64,000 bases of DNA from Oxobacter pfennigii (GCF_001317355.1 NZ_LKET01000051.1:186001-250000); one strand, 5' to 3'; shown: positions 28,340-37,411, counted from the stretch's first letter. Translations and numbers: made by a program. The notes: generated by a model from the sequence alone, not told the origin.

Positions 28340-28877
28340 AATGAATCGCAACCAATCCTTTCTCAACAAGTTTCCGGGCCTTGAACAATCTGCTTTTAAC
28401 TGTACCCGCTGGAAGTTTTAGGGCGGCGGCAATATCTGACACGCTCATTTCAACGGTATAGTATAGGATAATGGGGATTTTGAACTTATCCGGCAAGGAC
28501 TCAACCAATTCCCGGACAATACGGGCTTCTTCCTGTGCCATAAAACTATCTTCCATATGTACGCCTACTGCGCTATTATCATCCAGACTTTCAATTGGGG
28601 CCAACCTTTTACGGCGGGCATACTTACGCTTCCAGCTTTTCCAGATATATAACGTGGTAGAAAAGAGGAAACCCTTCGGATTGTCCGAGGCGCTTAGTTT
28701 TGGCAGTTGTTCAAAGGCTTTTAAGAATGTTTCCTGGAATAAATCGTCTGCATCTTCCCTGGAATAAGTAAGGCTCCGGCAAAACTTGTAAATCGAACCG
28801 CCGTACTCATCCACCAGATCCGCAAACATATAACGCTGGGGGGGTTGTCTAAATTTTATTGCGGACCATATTTTCAA
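28329..28877 (-). CDS. ECF RNA polymerase sigma factor
   Basis: 182-residue sigma-70 family factor with only regions 2 and 4. Region 2: LVDEYGGSIYKFCRSLTYSR and EDADDLFQETFLKAF. Region 4: LPDKFKIPIILYYTVEMSVSD, then IAAALKLPAGTVKSRLFKAR. The frame runs on upstream, but AGAGGAGG lies 6 bases before an in-frame TTG at 28877, giving the usual ECF length, so that start is chosen. The next gene is the membrane partner. A 99-base repeat related to one at 34 kb lies upstream. Confidence 0.85.
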   Translation of the reverse strand: MKIWSAIKFRQPPQRYMFADLVDEYGGSIYKFCRSLTYSREDADDLFQETFLKAFEQLPKLSASDNPKGFLFSTTLYIWKSWKRKYARRKRLAPIESLDDNSAVGVHMEDSFMAQEEARIVRELVESLPDKFKIPIILYYTVEMSVSDIAAALKLPAGTVKSRLFKARKLVEKGLVAIHYEK

Positions 28878-29020
28878 TATTGACCTCCTCTCTAAATCCC
28901 GTATACCTGTAAATAGTCGCCACATTTCAAATGGTTCATTTTTAAATAAATTTTTTAACCGTTGCTTGTTTATCATTATTTTATTGGTTTTCCATTGCAG
29001 ATTACATATAATGCGGTACA

Positions 29021-29119
29021 CAACCTGTATCTCTTTTATAAATACATTATATTGCAATCATTCTTTTTGCGCTGCTTCAAATAGGCAGCCGGCGGACAGG
29101 GTTCATAAGAATCAACTAT
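29021..29119. repeat. dispersed repeat copy A (upstream of ECF sigma)
   Basis: 99 bases about 88 percent identical by eye to 34007-34107, in the same orientation. It includes CATTCTTTTTGCGCTGCTTCAA. A second 21-base match near 28871-28891 covers the ribosome site and TTG start of the sigma gene and recurs at 33980-34000. The stretch 28878-29020 holds no other gene. Confidence 0.75.
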
Positions 29120-29141
29120 CAAAAACAAGATTGACAAATCC

Positions 29142-29184
29142 GTGCTACAAGCGTAACACATATAATGTATTACGTTTGTAACAC
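29142..29184. promoter_or_regulatory. BlaI operator
   Basis: The imperfect inverted repeat GTGCTACAAGCGTA (29142-29155) / TACGTTTGTAACAC (29171-29184) matches at 12 of 14 positions and contains the ACA/TGT half-sites typical of BlaI/MecI boxes. It overlaps the region of a TTGACA box (29131-29136) and ends just before the blaI ribosome site, so blaI is probably self-regulated. Confidence 0.7.
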
Positions 29185-29196
29185 GGAGGTAGTAAA

Positions 29197-29577
29197 ATGA
29201 GTTTGGCAGAAAAGATATCCAATGCGGAGCTTGAAATTATGAGAATCCTATGGCGCGAGAAAAAGCCCATATCGTTTACAAACATCCGCGTTGAATTGCA
29301 AAATACAAAAGGTTGGGAAAAATCCACAATCAATATCCTGATACGCCGCCTTGCAGATAAGGGGGCTATTACTGCGCAAAAACAAGATGTACTGTATTAT
29401 ACTCCAAATATTTCCGAGGCGGAATATATTCAGGCTGAAGAGCAGAACATGATTGACAAACTATATGACGGAAACGCAAAAAACTTTGTCGCCGCGCTTT
29501 GCCACCGCGGTAAATTATCCGAAGCTGACATTGACGAGCTCAAAGCATATTTTCAAATGGGAGAAAATGAGAAATGA
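29197..29577 (+). CDS. blaI: BlaI/MecI/CopY family repressor
   Basis: 126-residue winged-helix repressor: ISNAELEIMRILWREKKPIS, then WEKSTINILIRRLADKGAI and the dimerisation tail with the GKLSEADIDELKAYF region. In complete systems the membrane protease BlaR1 relieves repression after sensing a beta-lactam or cell-wall signal. GGAGGTAGTAAA precedes the ATG. The downstream blaR1 is truncated, so the repressor may be constitutive or respond to another sensor. No beta-lactamase gene is adjacent. Confidence 0.9.
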   Translation: MSLAEKISNAELEIMRILWREKKPISFTNIRVELQNTKGWEKSTINILIRRLADKGAITAQKQDVLYYTPNISEAEYIQAEEQNMIDKLYDGNAKNFVAALCHRGKLSEADIDELKAYFQMGENEK

Positions 29578-30559
29578 ACGCATGCCCCGGCTCTACCGCA
29601 ATACTCTTGCACCCACACCCATGCTCATCGGGATGTTACGTCCTGTTATCCTGCTGCCGGACAGGGAATATTCTGAAATACAGCTTCAAAATATTCTTCT
29701 TCACGAGCTCACTCATTTACGGCGGCACGACCTGATTGTAAAGTGGCTATCGGTACTGGAGGGCGAGTTGCATTGGTTTAACCCCGTTGTTTACCTTGTG
29801 CGCCGTGAAATAGACCGGGCTTGTGAACTGGCTTGTGACGGAGCGGTAATAAAGTGCCTTGATACCGTTGGCAGGCAGAATTACGGCGATACTCTGATTG
29901 CAATGGTAGCCGAAGCCAAAACACCGAAGACAGTTTTATCCACAACTATGTGTGAGGAAAAAAAGGCTCTTAAGGAGCGGCTCGGCGCAATTATGAAAAG
30001 TAAGAACTTCACGCGAAAGGTGCTAATATTTTCTTCTGTATTCTTTGCAGCAACCCTCTTCACTACTGTACTTTTGGGCGCTTCCGGAATGCAAAAAAGT
30101 TCCCCAAACGATGGCAATTCGAGTATCGAATCCATTGCCTGGGAGGTTATAAATAATGAAATTCTTAATTATGAACAGACTTCCGAAGTTGAAATAATTG
30201 ATAGCAAAATTTCGTTTTTAGAACTGGTAAATGAATTCGATAATCTTGCCGATAGAACCATATATGTATATCTACTGGAATACCGCCTGTTGCCGAAGGA
30301 TTTAAGCAAGGTAATATTAGCCGGAGGTATGCGTATAGATGAAAAAGGCTGGCTTACAGAATGGAGCAGTATGGGGCAGCCATTAATTGTCGTATTCGAA
30401 CAAGAAGGTAACGCGGAATTAATTGGCCTACTTCGGACGGCAGAGATATCAGAAAAAAACGGAGGTTTAGAGGCGGCGGTAAAAGCTTTACTGGAAGAGA
30501 ACGGATTTAATCTCTCCTTTGGCGAAAGCCCTGATACGCCTAGGCCTTTATTATTTTGA
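29567..30559 (+). pseudogene. BlaR1/M56 peptidase lacking its N-terminal membrane domain
   Basis: 330 codons starting inside blaI (ATGAGAAATGA). The product begins where family members are already past the first membrane helices (NTLAPTPMLIGMLRPVILLP), keeps the gluzincin motif HELTHLRRHD and the third ligand region RACELACDGAVI, then one membrane helix (VLIFSSVFFAATLFTTVLLG) and a C-terminal domain with no recognisable penicillin-binding fold. About 100 residues with three helices are missing; a deletion seems to have joined them to the end of blaI. The frame is open, so a residual protein could be made, but signalling is unlikely to be normal. Confidence 0.72.
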
Positions 30560-30640
30560 TTATTTGGAGTTTGTCGCATGGGCTTTTGCTGTAAAGAGGT
30601 TTCGACTCAAGAACATAGGACAATCACAACAGAAATTAAC

Positions 30641-30666
30641 GGGCGGTAATTACGCCCATTTTTTCT
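30641..30666 (+). terminator. terminator after blaI-blaR1
   Basis: The stem GGGCG / CGCCC with a 7-base loop is followed by ATTTTTT. It lies 82 bases past the truncated blaR1. The gap 30560-30782 holds no gene I can support. Confidence 0.65.
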
Positions 30667-30782
30667 TCGGCGCCTTTCAGGGATTTTCCCTTAAGGTGTT
30701 TTTTATCCATATCTTTGACCGCCGTTTTATCACATTAACCTAAAAGTATATCCTGGTTTTTTATTCAAATATAGTTGCTTAT

Positions 30783-30806
30783 AACATGACTTTCTGTTGT
30801 CATGTT
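30783..30806. promoter_or_regulatory. WYL-regulator operator copy 1
   Basis: AACATGAC-N8-GTCATGTT, a perfect 8-base inverted repeat, just upstream of a TATAAT box (30814-30819) and the WYL gene. An almost identical 24-base site lies after the gene. Confidence 0.75.
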
Positions 30807-30837
30807 ACCGTAGTATAATTAACCATGAGGTGATTGT

Positions 30838-31740
30838 ATGCAGATAAACAGGCTTTTTGAAATTGTGTATTTGTTACTGGATAAGAAAAGCACAACAGCC
30901 AAAGAGCTGGCAGAACGCTTTGAGGTTTCTGTCAGAACAGTATTGCGTGATATTGAAATACTGTCGGCGGCGGGCATTCCCATATACACCGTGCAGGGTA
31001 AAGGCGGGGGTATCTCTATTTTGGATAACTACGTCTTGAACAAAACTACCATTTCAGAGGAAGAACAAAATCAAATACTATTTGCCTTGCAAAGCCTGAC
31101 ATCCACCGAGCATATTGATGTCAGCAATATCCTTTCAAAATTGCGGACTCTTTTTGATAAAACAGATACAAACTGGATTGAGGTTGATTTTTCACGCTGG
31201 GGGAATGCAAAGCGGGATAAGGAACGCTTTGAGATACTCAAGCTGTCAATTATAAAAAAGCAGGCTATTGAATTTACCTATTCAAGCACCTACGGAGAAA
31301 CAACAAGCAGAATGGTATATCCTCTAAAACTTATTTTTAAATCAAAGGCATGGTATTTGCAAGGCTACTGCCTTTTAAAACAGGATTACAGGACCTTTAA
31401 GATTAACAGAATATCAGCTGTTAAAGTAATGCCGGAAACATTTGCGGACAAGGAACTTTCACCGCCTGCCATAGAAACACCGGACGCCTCATCAGAGGCG
31501 CTTATCCATATCATAATGAAATTTTCTTCTTACATGGCCCATAGGGTCTATGATGAATTTGATACAAAAAATGTTATAAAAAATGAAGACGGAACATTTC
31601 TTGTATCAGTTGACTTACCGGAGGATTATTGGCTGTATGGATTTTTGCTGTCCTTTGGAAGGGCTGTTCAGGTTTTGGATCCCCAAAGCGTAAAGGATAA
31701 TTTGCTGGGGGAAATCGAGAAGATAAAAGATTTTTATTAG
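30838..31740 (+). CDS. WYL-domain transcriptional regulator (YafY-like)
   Basis: 300-residue regulator. The N-terminal helix-turn-helix is TTAKELAERFEVSVRTVLRDIE, followed by the glycine-rich wing YTVQGKGGGISILDNY; the WYL domain sits around 140-205 (IEFTYSS, TSRMVYPLKLIFKSKAWYLQGYC), and the C-terminal extension with a closing DEFDTKNVIKN region completes the protein. WYL domains bind nucleic acid or other ligands and many sense DNA damage or phage. GAGGTGATTGT precedes the ATG. The paired operators point to self-control and control of the next gene. Confidence 0.92.
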   Translation: MQINRLFEIVYLLLDKKSTTAKELAERFEVSVRTVLRDIEILSAAGIPIYTVQGKGGGISILDNYVLNKTTISEEEQNQILFALQSLTSTEHIDVSNILSKLRTLFDKTDTNWIEVDFSRWGNAKRDKERFEILKLSIIKKQAIEFTYSSTYGETTSRMVYPLKLIFKSKAWYLQGYCLLKQDYRTFKINRISAVKVMPETFADKELSPPAIETPDASSEALIHIIMKFSSYMAHRVYDEFDTKNVIKNEDGTFLVSVDLPEDYWLYGFLLSFGRAVQVLDPQSVKDNLLGEIEKIKDFY

Positions 31741-31747
31741 AGCACAT

Positions 31748-31771
31748 AACATGAAGTACTGTTGTCATGTT
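31748..31771. promoter_or_regulatory. WYL-regulator operator copy 2
   Basis: AACATGA-N10-TCATGTT, the core of a 13-base perfect inverted repeat (GCACATAACATGA, 31742-31754, and its complement, 31765-31777). It shares 21 of 24 positions with copy 1, including the asymmetric central CTGTTG. It lies between the WYL gene and the ClbS-like gene. Confidence 0.75.
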
Positions 31772-31923
31772 ATGTGCGGTATGATAAATATGCAGTCAAA
31801 GACACTAAAAATGCTGGTTCAGCCATGAAATAAAGTTATCGCCAAAGCCCTTCCAACGGGCAGTACAGATGGAATGTACGGAACAAGCACAAATGGGAGT
31901 AAAGTTAAGAAGGAGGTTAACCT

Positions 31924-32460
31924 ATGTCAAGACCTGCAACAAAGCCGGATTTAATTAAAACGGCAAAGGAACAGTTTGAAAAGCTGGAACAGCTCATTGA
32001 CACTATGACGGACCATGAGCAGAATGCCTCCTTCAATTTCGGTAACGGCTTCAATAAAAAAGAGTCACACTGGGATCGGGATAAAAATCTGCGGGACGTA
32101 TTGGTCCATCTTTACGAATGGCACCAGTTGCTGCTAAATTGGGTGAAAGCCAATCAGGGCGGGAAACCAAAGCCCTTTCTGCCGGAGCCCTATAACTGGA
32201 AGACATATTCCCAAATGAACGTGGGGTTTTGGAATAAACATCAGGCTACGCCATATGCCCAGTCGCAAAAAATGGTCAAAGAAAGCCATACCGCAGTAAT
32301 GGCTATGATTGAATCATTTTCAAATGAAGAATTATTTACAAAAAACCATTTTTCGTGGACAGGAACGAGTACACTTGGCAGCTATTGCGTTTCAGCCACT
32401 TCCAGCCACTATGACTGGGCGATGAAAAAGGTTAAGAAGCACATCAAAACCTGCCGGTAA
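31924..32460 (+). CDS. ClbS/DfsB family four-helix-bundle protein
   Basis: 178-residue DUF1706 protein with the family's helical core: RDVLVHLYEWHQLLLNWV, then PYNWKTYSQMNVGFWNKHQ and the closing GSYCVSATSSHYDWAMKKVKKH. The best-studied member, ClbS, protects Escherichia coli against its own genotoxin colibactin by opening the reactive cyclopropane; most relatives are uncharacterised. AAGGAGG precedes the ATG. Adjacent to the WYL regulator and behind the second operator, it may be a DNA-damage or toxin resistance gene. Confidence 0.9.
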   Translation: MSRPATKPDLIKTAKEQFEKLEQLIDTMTDHEQNASFNFGNGFNKKESHWDRDKNLRDVLVHLYEWHQLLLNWVKANQGGKPKPFLPEPYNWKTYSQMNVGFWNKHQATPYAQSQKMVKESHTAVMAMIESFSNEELFTKNHFSWTGTSTLGSYCVSATSSHYDWAMKKVKKHIKTCR

Positions 32461-32561
32461 TGGCTTGAAAATATGTTGTGAAGCTTCAGCCCAACTTAGA
32501 GGCGTTGACAAAGCCTATATTCCCAAAAGCAGATGAATGTTGGTAAATGTTTATGCAAAGC

Positions 32562-32787
32562 AAAAGGGCTGTTTCATAAGTCAAACTTATAAAAAGCAGT
32601 CTCCACAAAACATATTAAAATAATGAAATTAAGCACCTCGCTCCACATAGTGAACTGCTCCCTTTATGAGAGACGGTGAAATATAAAAACACTGTTAATC
32701 ATGAAGGGAGCAGTTCATAGATTAGGAAACGGGGTGCTTTTGTTCTGGCTTTAACCCACTGAAGTGACTAATGCCACAGCCCCTTTT
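32562..32787. mobile_element. MITE-like nested inverted-repeat element
   Basis: About 226 bases with related ends (AAAAGGGCTGTTTCATAAGTCA at 32562-32583 and, inverted, AAAGGGGCTGTGGCATTAGTCA near 32766-32787). Inside are AAGCACCTCG (32631-32640) / CGGGGTGCTT and a perfect 14-base pair TGAACTGCTCCCTT (32651-32664) / AAGGGAGCAGTTCA (32704-32717). No coding capacity. The ends resemble those of IS1182-type elements, but no transposase is present. 32461-32561 and 32788-32895 hold nothing recognisable. Confidence 0.6.
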
Positions 32788-32895
32788 TAACAGATTAATA
32801 TTATATGGATAACGTGTTCCAACTTTAGAATAAGGTTATTGCACATTATCGGACAATTGCGGACTTGACATCATTACGATAATACCAAACCATTG

Positions 32896-33804
32896 TTATT
32901 TCTTTTCCTTTACTGGCATCCACAATTCCATGTAGTTCCCGTCAGGAGAACTGTCGTAGTACACTTCGGGAGAATAAACATCCATAGTCAATCCGTGTTT
33001 TTCAAGCCAAAGACCGCTATATTTTACAGCCTTATTAATAGCTACGGTTACAAGTTGTTCAAAGTTTTCTGCCTCAAATCCGCAGACAATATATTCTCTT
33101 GCCGGAAGTTCCCAATTAACAAAGCGGGCATCTTCTGCTCCTTGTGCCACTTCCGCACCAGCAAAGTAAGTAAAATACCCTTCAGGTACATCTCCAAGAT
33201 AAGCAACTCCCAGTTCACGGCTATCCTTTGCCCGAGGAATGGTATGTTTTTCTTTGTGGAATTTTTTCCAGACCTCACCAGGCATATCCACACCTGTAGC
33301 TTCACCAAGCGGCATTTGCCCCTCAATTGGAATAATTCCTGTTACACCCATAAAAGGAATTGGCTCAGAGATTGTTTTACGGTTAAACTCCAGCACAAGG
33401 CCATCGCTAATAAGCGGAACACCTTCGTCAATCATTGTGTAGTTTAACAATAAGTCAGGCTTATCAAACTGATTAAGCATCACCGGATGCTCGCGGTATT
33501 CTTCCGGCGTCATTTTGTAGGCTTCTTTGAATGCCCTTGTAAATGTCTCATGGCTTCCAAATCCGCAGTCCAGCGCAATATCCAAAATGCGGCGTTGTTT
33601 ATCGGCAAGCAACTCGCAGGCGCGGGCTAATCGGCGCAGCTTTATATATTCTCGAAATGGTCTTTTAACAAGACGTGAGAACAAGCGCTGATAATAAAAA
33701 ACAGATAATGATGATTCTTTCGCAATCTGCTCAATATCAATCTCCTCACTCATATTTGCTTCAATGTAATCCAATGTTTTTTGTATAGATTCCCATGCGT
33801 GCAT
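32896..33804 (-). CDS. AraC family regulator with GyrI-like domain
   Basis: 302-residue regulator. The N-terminal double helix-turn-helix (IEQIAKESSLSVFYYQRLF and IALDCGFGSHETFTRAFK, then MTPEEYR) is followed by a GyrI/effector-binding type domain (about 125-300) with YFTYFAGAEVAQGAED and the closing GNYMELWMPV, as in Rob or SoxS-related multidrug sensors with a ligand pocket. GGAGG is 8 bases before the ATG at 33804. Target genes are not evident; the divergent TetR-ABC block is a candidate. Confidence 0.9.
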   Translation of the reverse strand: MHAWESIQKTLDYIEANMSEEIDIEQIAKESSLSVFYYQRLFSRLVKRPFREYIKLRRLARACELLADKQRRILDIALDCGFGSHETFTRAFKEAYKMTPEEYREHPVMLNQFDKPDLLLNYTMIDEGVPLISDGLVLEFNRKTISEPIPFMGVTGIIPIEGQMPLGEATGVDMPGEVWKKFHKEKHTIPRAKDSRELGVAYLGDVPEGYFTYFAGAEVAQGAEDARFVNWELPAREYIVCGFEAENFEQLVTVAINKAVKYSGLWLEKHGLTMDVYSPEVYYDSSPDGNYMELWMPVKEKK

Positions 33805-33833
33805 GATATGCACCTCCTTTTATAGATAGCATA

Positions 33834-33986
33834 TCACCCAATACAATTTGTGCGCTTGACCTGCTCTGCTCTTATTTTACACTTTTTCTCTTTGGCACCC
33901 GTTATAGCCATAATTATTGCAACTATTATATCAGGATTAAAGAATTTTCGGAAGTCAGCCAAAGCTTCCTTCGAACACATTTTCAA
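33834..33986 (-). CDS. small hypothetical protein, 50 aa
   Basis: A short frame from a TTG with AGGAGGGCAATA directly upstream. It has a hydrophobic middle (PDIIVAIIMAITG) and a basic tail (KEKKCKIRAEQVKR). Its ribosome site and start are the same sequence as those of the ECF sigma gene at 28.9 kb, copied with the upstream repeat. Unrecognised; it might be a gene left over from rearrangement. It ends 21 bases before the AraC gene's ribosome site. Confidence 0.35.
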   Translation of the reverse strand: MKMCSKEALADFRKFFNPDIIVAIIMAITGAKEKKCKIRAEQVKRTNCIG

Positions 33987-34006
33987 TATTGCCCTCCTCT
34001 GGTATC

Positions 34007-34107
34007 CAACCTGTACCTTTTTTATAAATACAATTATATTGCAGCCATTCTTTTTGCGCTGCTTCAAATCGGTAGCTGGCGGACAGGGTGCATAAGGAAG
34101 CAACTAT
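34007..34107. repeat. dispersed repeat copy B
   Basis: 101 bases matching 29021-29119 in the same orientation. Here the repeat lies only a few bases from the shared ribosome-site block (33980-34000), whereas 130 bases separate them in copy A. Confidence 0.75.
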
Positions 34108-34194
34108 AGAGGAACAACATAAAAGACGGTCAACATACGAGATATATACGACTTTGATGCCTGGTCAATTCTTTCTCAATCTTGCCTTTTATTA

Positions 34195-34247
34195 TTGACC
34201 ACTTCGGTCGGTTGTGCTATACTGCAGATACCGACCAATATGGTCAA
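34195..34247. promoter_or_regulatory. TetR promoter with two GACCA-N3-(C/T)GGTC operators
   Basis: Site 1 TTGACCACTTCGGTCGG (34195-34211) and site 2 CCGACCAATATGGTCAA (34231-34247) are themselves palindromic and are inverted copies of each other. The promoter is -35 TTGACC (34195-34200), a 17-base spacer and -10 TATACT (34218-34223), so site 1 covers the -35 box and site 2 the start of transcription. Confidence 0.75.
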
Positions 34248-34270
34248 TCTGTAAAAAGGACGTGGTAAAA

Positions 34271-34897
34271 ATGCACGAAAACTTCATCAGCCTAAAGGAA
34301 GAAAAGCGGGATGTTATCATCAATGCAGCTCTGATGGAGTTTGCTACAAAGGGCTACGATCTAGCCTCTACCAATGAGATGGTAAAGGCGGCGAGCATCT
34401 CAAAGGGGGCGCTGTTCCACTACTTCGCCAGCAAAAAGGACTTGTTCCTGTTCCTCTGCGACTATGTGTTCGGGGTGGTCAGCCGGGAATTCTACGAGCA
34501 AATCGGCCACTGCGGCGGCGACCTTCTTACCCGTTACCGCCGGGCTGCCATGCTAAAAGGAACGGTTTACCAGCGCTACCCCCCTATCTTCGAGTTTATC
34601 AAGCGGCTGACCACAGAAAAGTCAGCCGAGATCGCCGCCGAACTGAAAGAGCGGCTTGAGAAGATGATGAGCTATGGATATGAGTGCCTGCTGGGCAACT
34701 TGGATATCTCTTTGTTCCGGCAGGATGTGCCGTCGGACAAAATCCGGGACTTGATTATCTGGGCGCTAGAAAACTACGGCCACCGTTCGTTGGAATTGAT
34801 TGGAGATCAAAAAGTTGAGGACATCAACGTGGAGGCCCTCAACGCCGACTTTGACAAATACCTGGATGTGCTGCGCAAATGCTTTTACAAACAGTAA
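34271..34897 (+). CDS. TetR family regulator of the adjacent ABC exporter
   Basis: 208-residue TetR protein with helix-turn-helix [21 protein letters not shown] followed by [14 protein letters not shown]. The C-terminal domain is of unknown ligand specificity. It resembles the TetR at 43977-44603 over most of its length. AAGGA lies upstream of the ATG at 34271; the earlier part of the frame overlaps the promoter. It leads a three-gene operon with an ATPase and a permease and likely represses it. Confidence 0.9.
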   Translation: MHENFISLKEEKRDVIINAALMEFATKGYDLASTNEMVKAASISKGALFHYFASKKDLFLFLCDYVFGVVSREFYEQIGHCGGDLLTRYRRAAMLKGTVYQRYPPIFEFIKRLTTEKSAEIAAELKERLEKMMSYGYECLLGNLDISLFRQDVPSDKIRDLIIWALENYGHRSLELIGDQKVEDINVEALNADFDKYLDVLRKCFYKQ

Positions 34898-34910
34898 GGA
34901 GGGAAAAGAT

Positions 34911-35651
34911 ATGTCTGCTATCAAAATTCATGGTTTAATCAAGCGGTTCGGTAAAACTGCCGCCTTAAACGGCCTTGAGCTTTCCGTACCCCAGGGCAGT
35001 ATTTACGGTTTTATCGGCCCCAACGGAGCAGGTAAATCCACTGCCATCCGCATTTTGCTTGGCTTGCTGAAAAAGAACGGCGGGCAGGTGAAGCTTTTAG
35101 GCGGCGACCCCTGGCAGGATGCGATGGAGCTGCACAAGCGCCTGGCCTATGTGCCCAGCGACGTACAGCTCTGGGATAACATGACCGGCGGCGAGGTCAT
35201 CGATTTTCTTGGCCGGCTGCGGGGGAGCTATTCCAAGGAGCGCCGGGAGCAATTCATCGACCGCTTTGATCTCGACCCCACTAAAAAATGCAAAGCCTAT
35301 TCCAAAGGCAACCGCCAGAAAGTGGCGCTGATCTCGGCTTTTGTGTCCGATGTGGAGCTGCTTGTCCTCGACGAGCCCACAACCGGTCTCGATCCCCTGA
35401 TGGAGGGCGTATTCCAGCAGTGCATCAAAGAGGCGCGGGACGCTGGAAAGACAGTCTTTCTCTCCAGCCACATTCTTTCGGAGGTGGAAGCCGTCTGCGA
35501 CCAGATCGGCGTCATCCGTGGGGGGAAAGTTATCGAAGAGGGCAGCATGGAGGAACTGAAAGCACTCATCCATAAACAGGAACCACCCACATTGGAAGCG
35601 CTGTTCTTAAACTACTACAAGAAGGATGCTAAAAAGGAGGGCTTAAGGTGA
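34911..35651 (+). CDS. ABC transporter ATP-binding protein
   Basis: 246-residue exporter ATPase of the drug-efflux type: Walker [10 protein letters not shown] near residue 40, Q-loop [10 protein letters not shown], signature [11 protein letters not shown], Walker [15 protein letters not shown]-loop LSSHIL. GGAGGG lies 7 bases before the ATG, 13 bases after tetR. It pairs with the next permease. G+C is high. Confidence 0.92.
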   Translation: MSAIKIHGLIKRFGKTAALNGLELSVPQGSIYGFIGPNGAGKSTAIRILLGLLKKNGGQVKLLGGDPWQDAMELHKRLAYVPSDVQLWDNMTGGEVIDFLGRLRGSYSKERREQFIDRFDLDPTKKCKAYSKGNRQKVALISAFVSDVELLVLDEPTTGLDPLMEGVFQQCIKEARDAGKTVFLSSHILSEVEAVCDQIGVIRGGKVIEEGSMEELKALIHKQEPPTLEALFLNYYKKDAKKEGLR

Positions 35652-37228
35652 AGAGATATTTTCACGGCACACTTTCTCTAATGAGGCTGTACCTGCGGCA
35701 AAACCGCATCTTCACCCTTGTATGGCTGCTGCTACCTGGGGCGTGGGTGGCGATTAACACAGTGTCGTCGCTGGTGCTGTTCCCCACCCAGGAGGCCCTC
35801 ATAGAGATGGGTGTCAGCCTCATCGATCCCCTTACCGTGGCCATGCACGGCCCGCTGCTGGATATCTCGGTGGCCGGCTTCGTCACCTGGCGCACCAAGG
35901 TGTTTTTGGCGCTGGTCGGCGGAATTTTCAGCATGGTCTATATAATTCGCCATACCCGGCTGGCAGAGGAACAGGGCAAGAGGGAATTGCTCGGCGCCAA
36001 CGTCACCGGCAGCCTGGCGACCCTGGCAGCAGCGCTGGTGAGTATGGTCTTAATCAACGCCATGGCGGCGGTACTGACCATATTCGCAATGATTGCCCTT
36101 GGCCTTGGATTCGTTGGCTCACTGGCTCATTGCCTGGGCTTTTTCGCTGCCTCCTGTGTGCTGGGGATTGTGGCGGGGGTAGTCGCGCAGTTCTTTGTGA
36201 GCGCCACGGCGGCCCGTGGGATGTCCTTTGGCCTGTTGGGGCTGTTGTTCGGCCTGCATATTTTGTGGAACGTGAGCGGCGGGGAAAATCTCCTGGCTTT
36301 CCTCAACCCGTTGGAGTGGCCACTGCTTATCCGCCCCTTTGCGGTCGAACGGTTCCCTCTGCTGCTGATTCCGCTGGCCTTGGGCGCAGCGCTCATGGCG
36401 CTGTCCTTGTGGCTGACGGCGCGGCGGGATGTAGGCGCGGGGCTTGTACCCCAGCGACCGGGACGGGCTTTTGCCAAGCCGAGCTTGCGAGGTCTTTCCG
36501 CCCTTGCCTGGCGCAACCAAAGGGGGCTGTTTCTCGCCTGGTTTTGCTTCTACGCCATCTTTTCCTTAGCGCTGGGCTATGCCAGCTATCTGATGGTGAG
36601 CGCGGTCAGCTCGGCGGAGGCGTTAGCCGGACTGATTGAGCGGCTGGGCGGCATAGATCGGGCGTTTTTATCGCTGATGCTCTACGTTTTCGGAATACTG
36701 ATCTCCGTCTATGTGATGATGGCGGCGGGCATTCTGCGCCGGGAGGAAGCGGTCAAAGGAGAGACACTGTTGTCCATGCCCCTGCGCCGAGAGAAGCTGG
36801 TTTTGAGTCATATGGCCTACATTTTCGGCGGCTCGGCGGCCATTCTGCTGGTGTCCGGCTTCTGCGTGGGCCTGGGTGCAGTAATTGGCACCGGGGACAG
36901 CGGAGCGCTTTCTCGGCTCTTTTTTGAAATGGCGGGGATGATCCCTGCGATCTGGGTCATTGGCGGTATCGCGCTGCTGCTCTTCGGCGCACTGCCGAAG
37001 TGGATGACCGGGATCAGCTACGGCCTGCTCACCCTGTTCGTCCTGATGGAGATTTTTTGGGAGCAGCAGCAGATTCCCGAAGTACTCTACGCCCTTTCGC
37101 CTTTCTCCTGGATCACGCCGCTGAAAGCCGTCCAGCCGGCAGCCGCGCCGCTGGTGCTGTGTGTTGTAACAACTATACTGGCCGGAACGGGGATTGCCCT
37201 GTTCCGCCTAAGAGACGCGGCGCTGTAA
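35648..37228 (+). CDS. ABC-2 type drug exporter permease
   Basis: 526-residue integral membrane protein with about twelve hydrophobic helices in two similar halves, typical of exporters that pair with a single ATPase subunit. Starts with a GTG overlapping the ATPase stop, with AAGGAGG upstream. The exported compound is unknown; TetR-ATPase-permease operons of this kind usually give resistance to antibiotics or peptides. G+C is about 60-70 percent in lines I counted, far above the neighbourhood. Confidence 0.88.
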   Translation: MKRYFHGTLSLMRLYLRQNRIFTLVWLLLPGAWVAINTVSSLVLFPTQEALIEMGVSLIDPLTVAMHGPLLDISVAGFVTWRTKVFLALVGGIFSMVYIIRHTRLAEEQGKRELLGANVTGSLATLAAALVSMVLINAMAAVLTIFAMIALGLGFVGSLAHCLGFFAASCVLGIVAGVVAQFFVSATAARGMSFGLLGLLFGLHILWNVSGGENLLAFLNPLEWPLLIRPFAVERFPLLLIPLALGAALMALSLWLTARRDVGAGLVPQRPGRAFAKPSLRGLSALAWRNQRGLFLAWFCFYAIFSLALGYASYLMVSAVSSAEALAGLIERLGGIDRAFLSLMLYVFGILISVYVMMAAGILRREEAVKGETLLSMPLRREKLVLSHMAYIFGGSAAILLVSGFCVGLGAVIGTGDSGALSRLFFEMAGMIPAIWVIGGIALLLFGALPKWMTGISYGLLTLFVLMEIFWEQQQIPEVLYALSPFSWITPLKAVQPAAAPLVLCVVTTILAGTGIALFRLRDAAL

Positions 37229-37381
37229 TATTGGAAAGCAGGACGACTAAGGATCATTCGCTTTGATTAAACTGAGCCACATGTAATTTTATGCGTTGTT
37301 AGCAGGTCTTACCACCAAAGCTGATCACTTCGGGTCAAGTTAGCCGAAGTGCTGAAACTATGCTGAAAATCTAAATAGCTG

Positions 37382-37411
37382 AAAAGGGCGGCTCACATGA
37401 ACCGCCCTTTT
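37382..37411. terminator. bidirectional terminator
   Basis: A perfect 10-base stem AAAAGGGCGG / CCGCCCTTTT with a 10-base loop between the convergent exporter and FtsX-permease genes. Both strands end in T-runs. Confidence 0.9.

Noticed and set aside
33834-34103. Full 89-codon minus-strand frame
   Set aside because: The upper part is only the translated dispersed repeat; the ribosome site AGGAGGG supports at most the 50-codon frame starting at 33986.
36119-36639. Long frames on both strands within the exporter permease
   Set aside because: Caused by the high G+C of the permease gene; they lack ribosome sites and family features.
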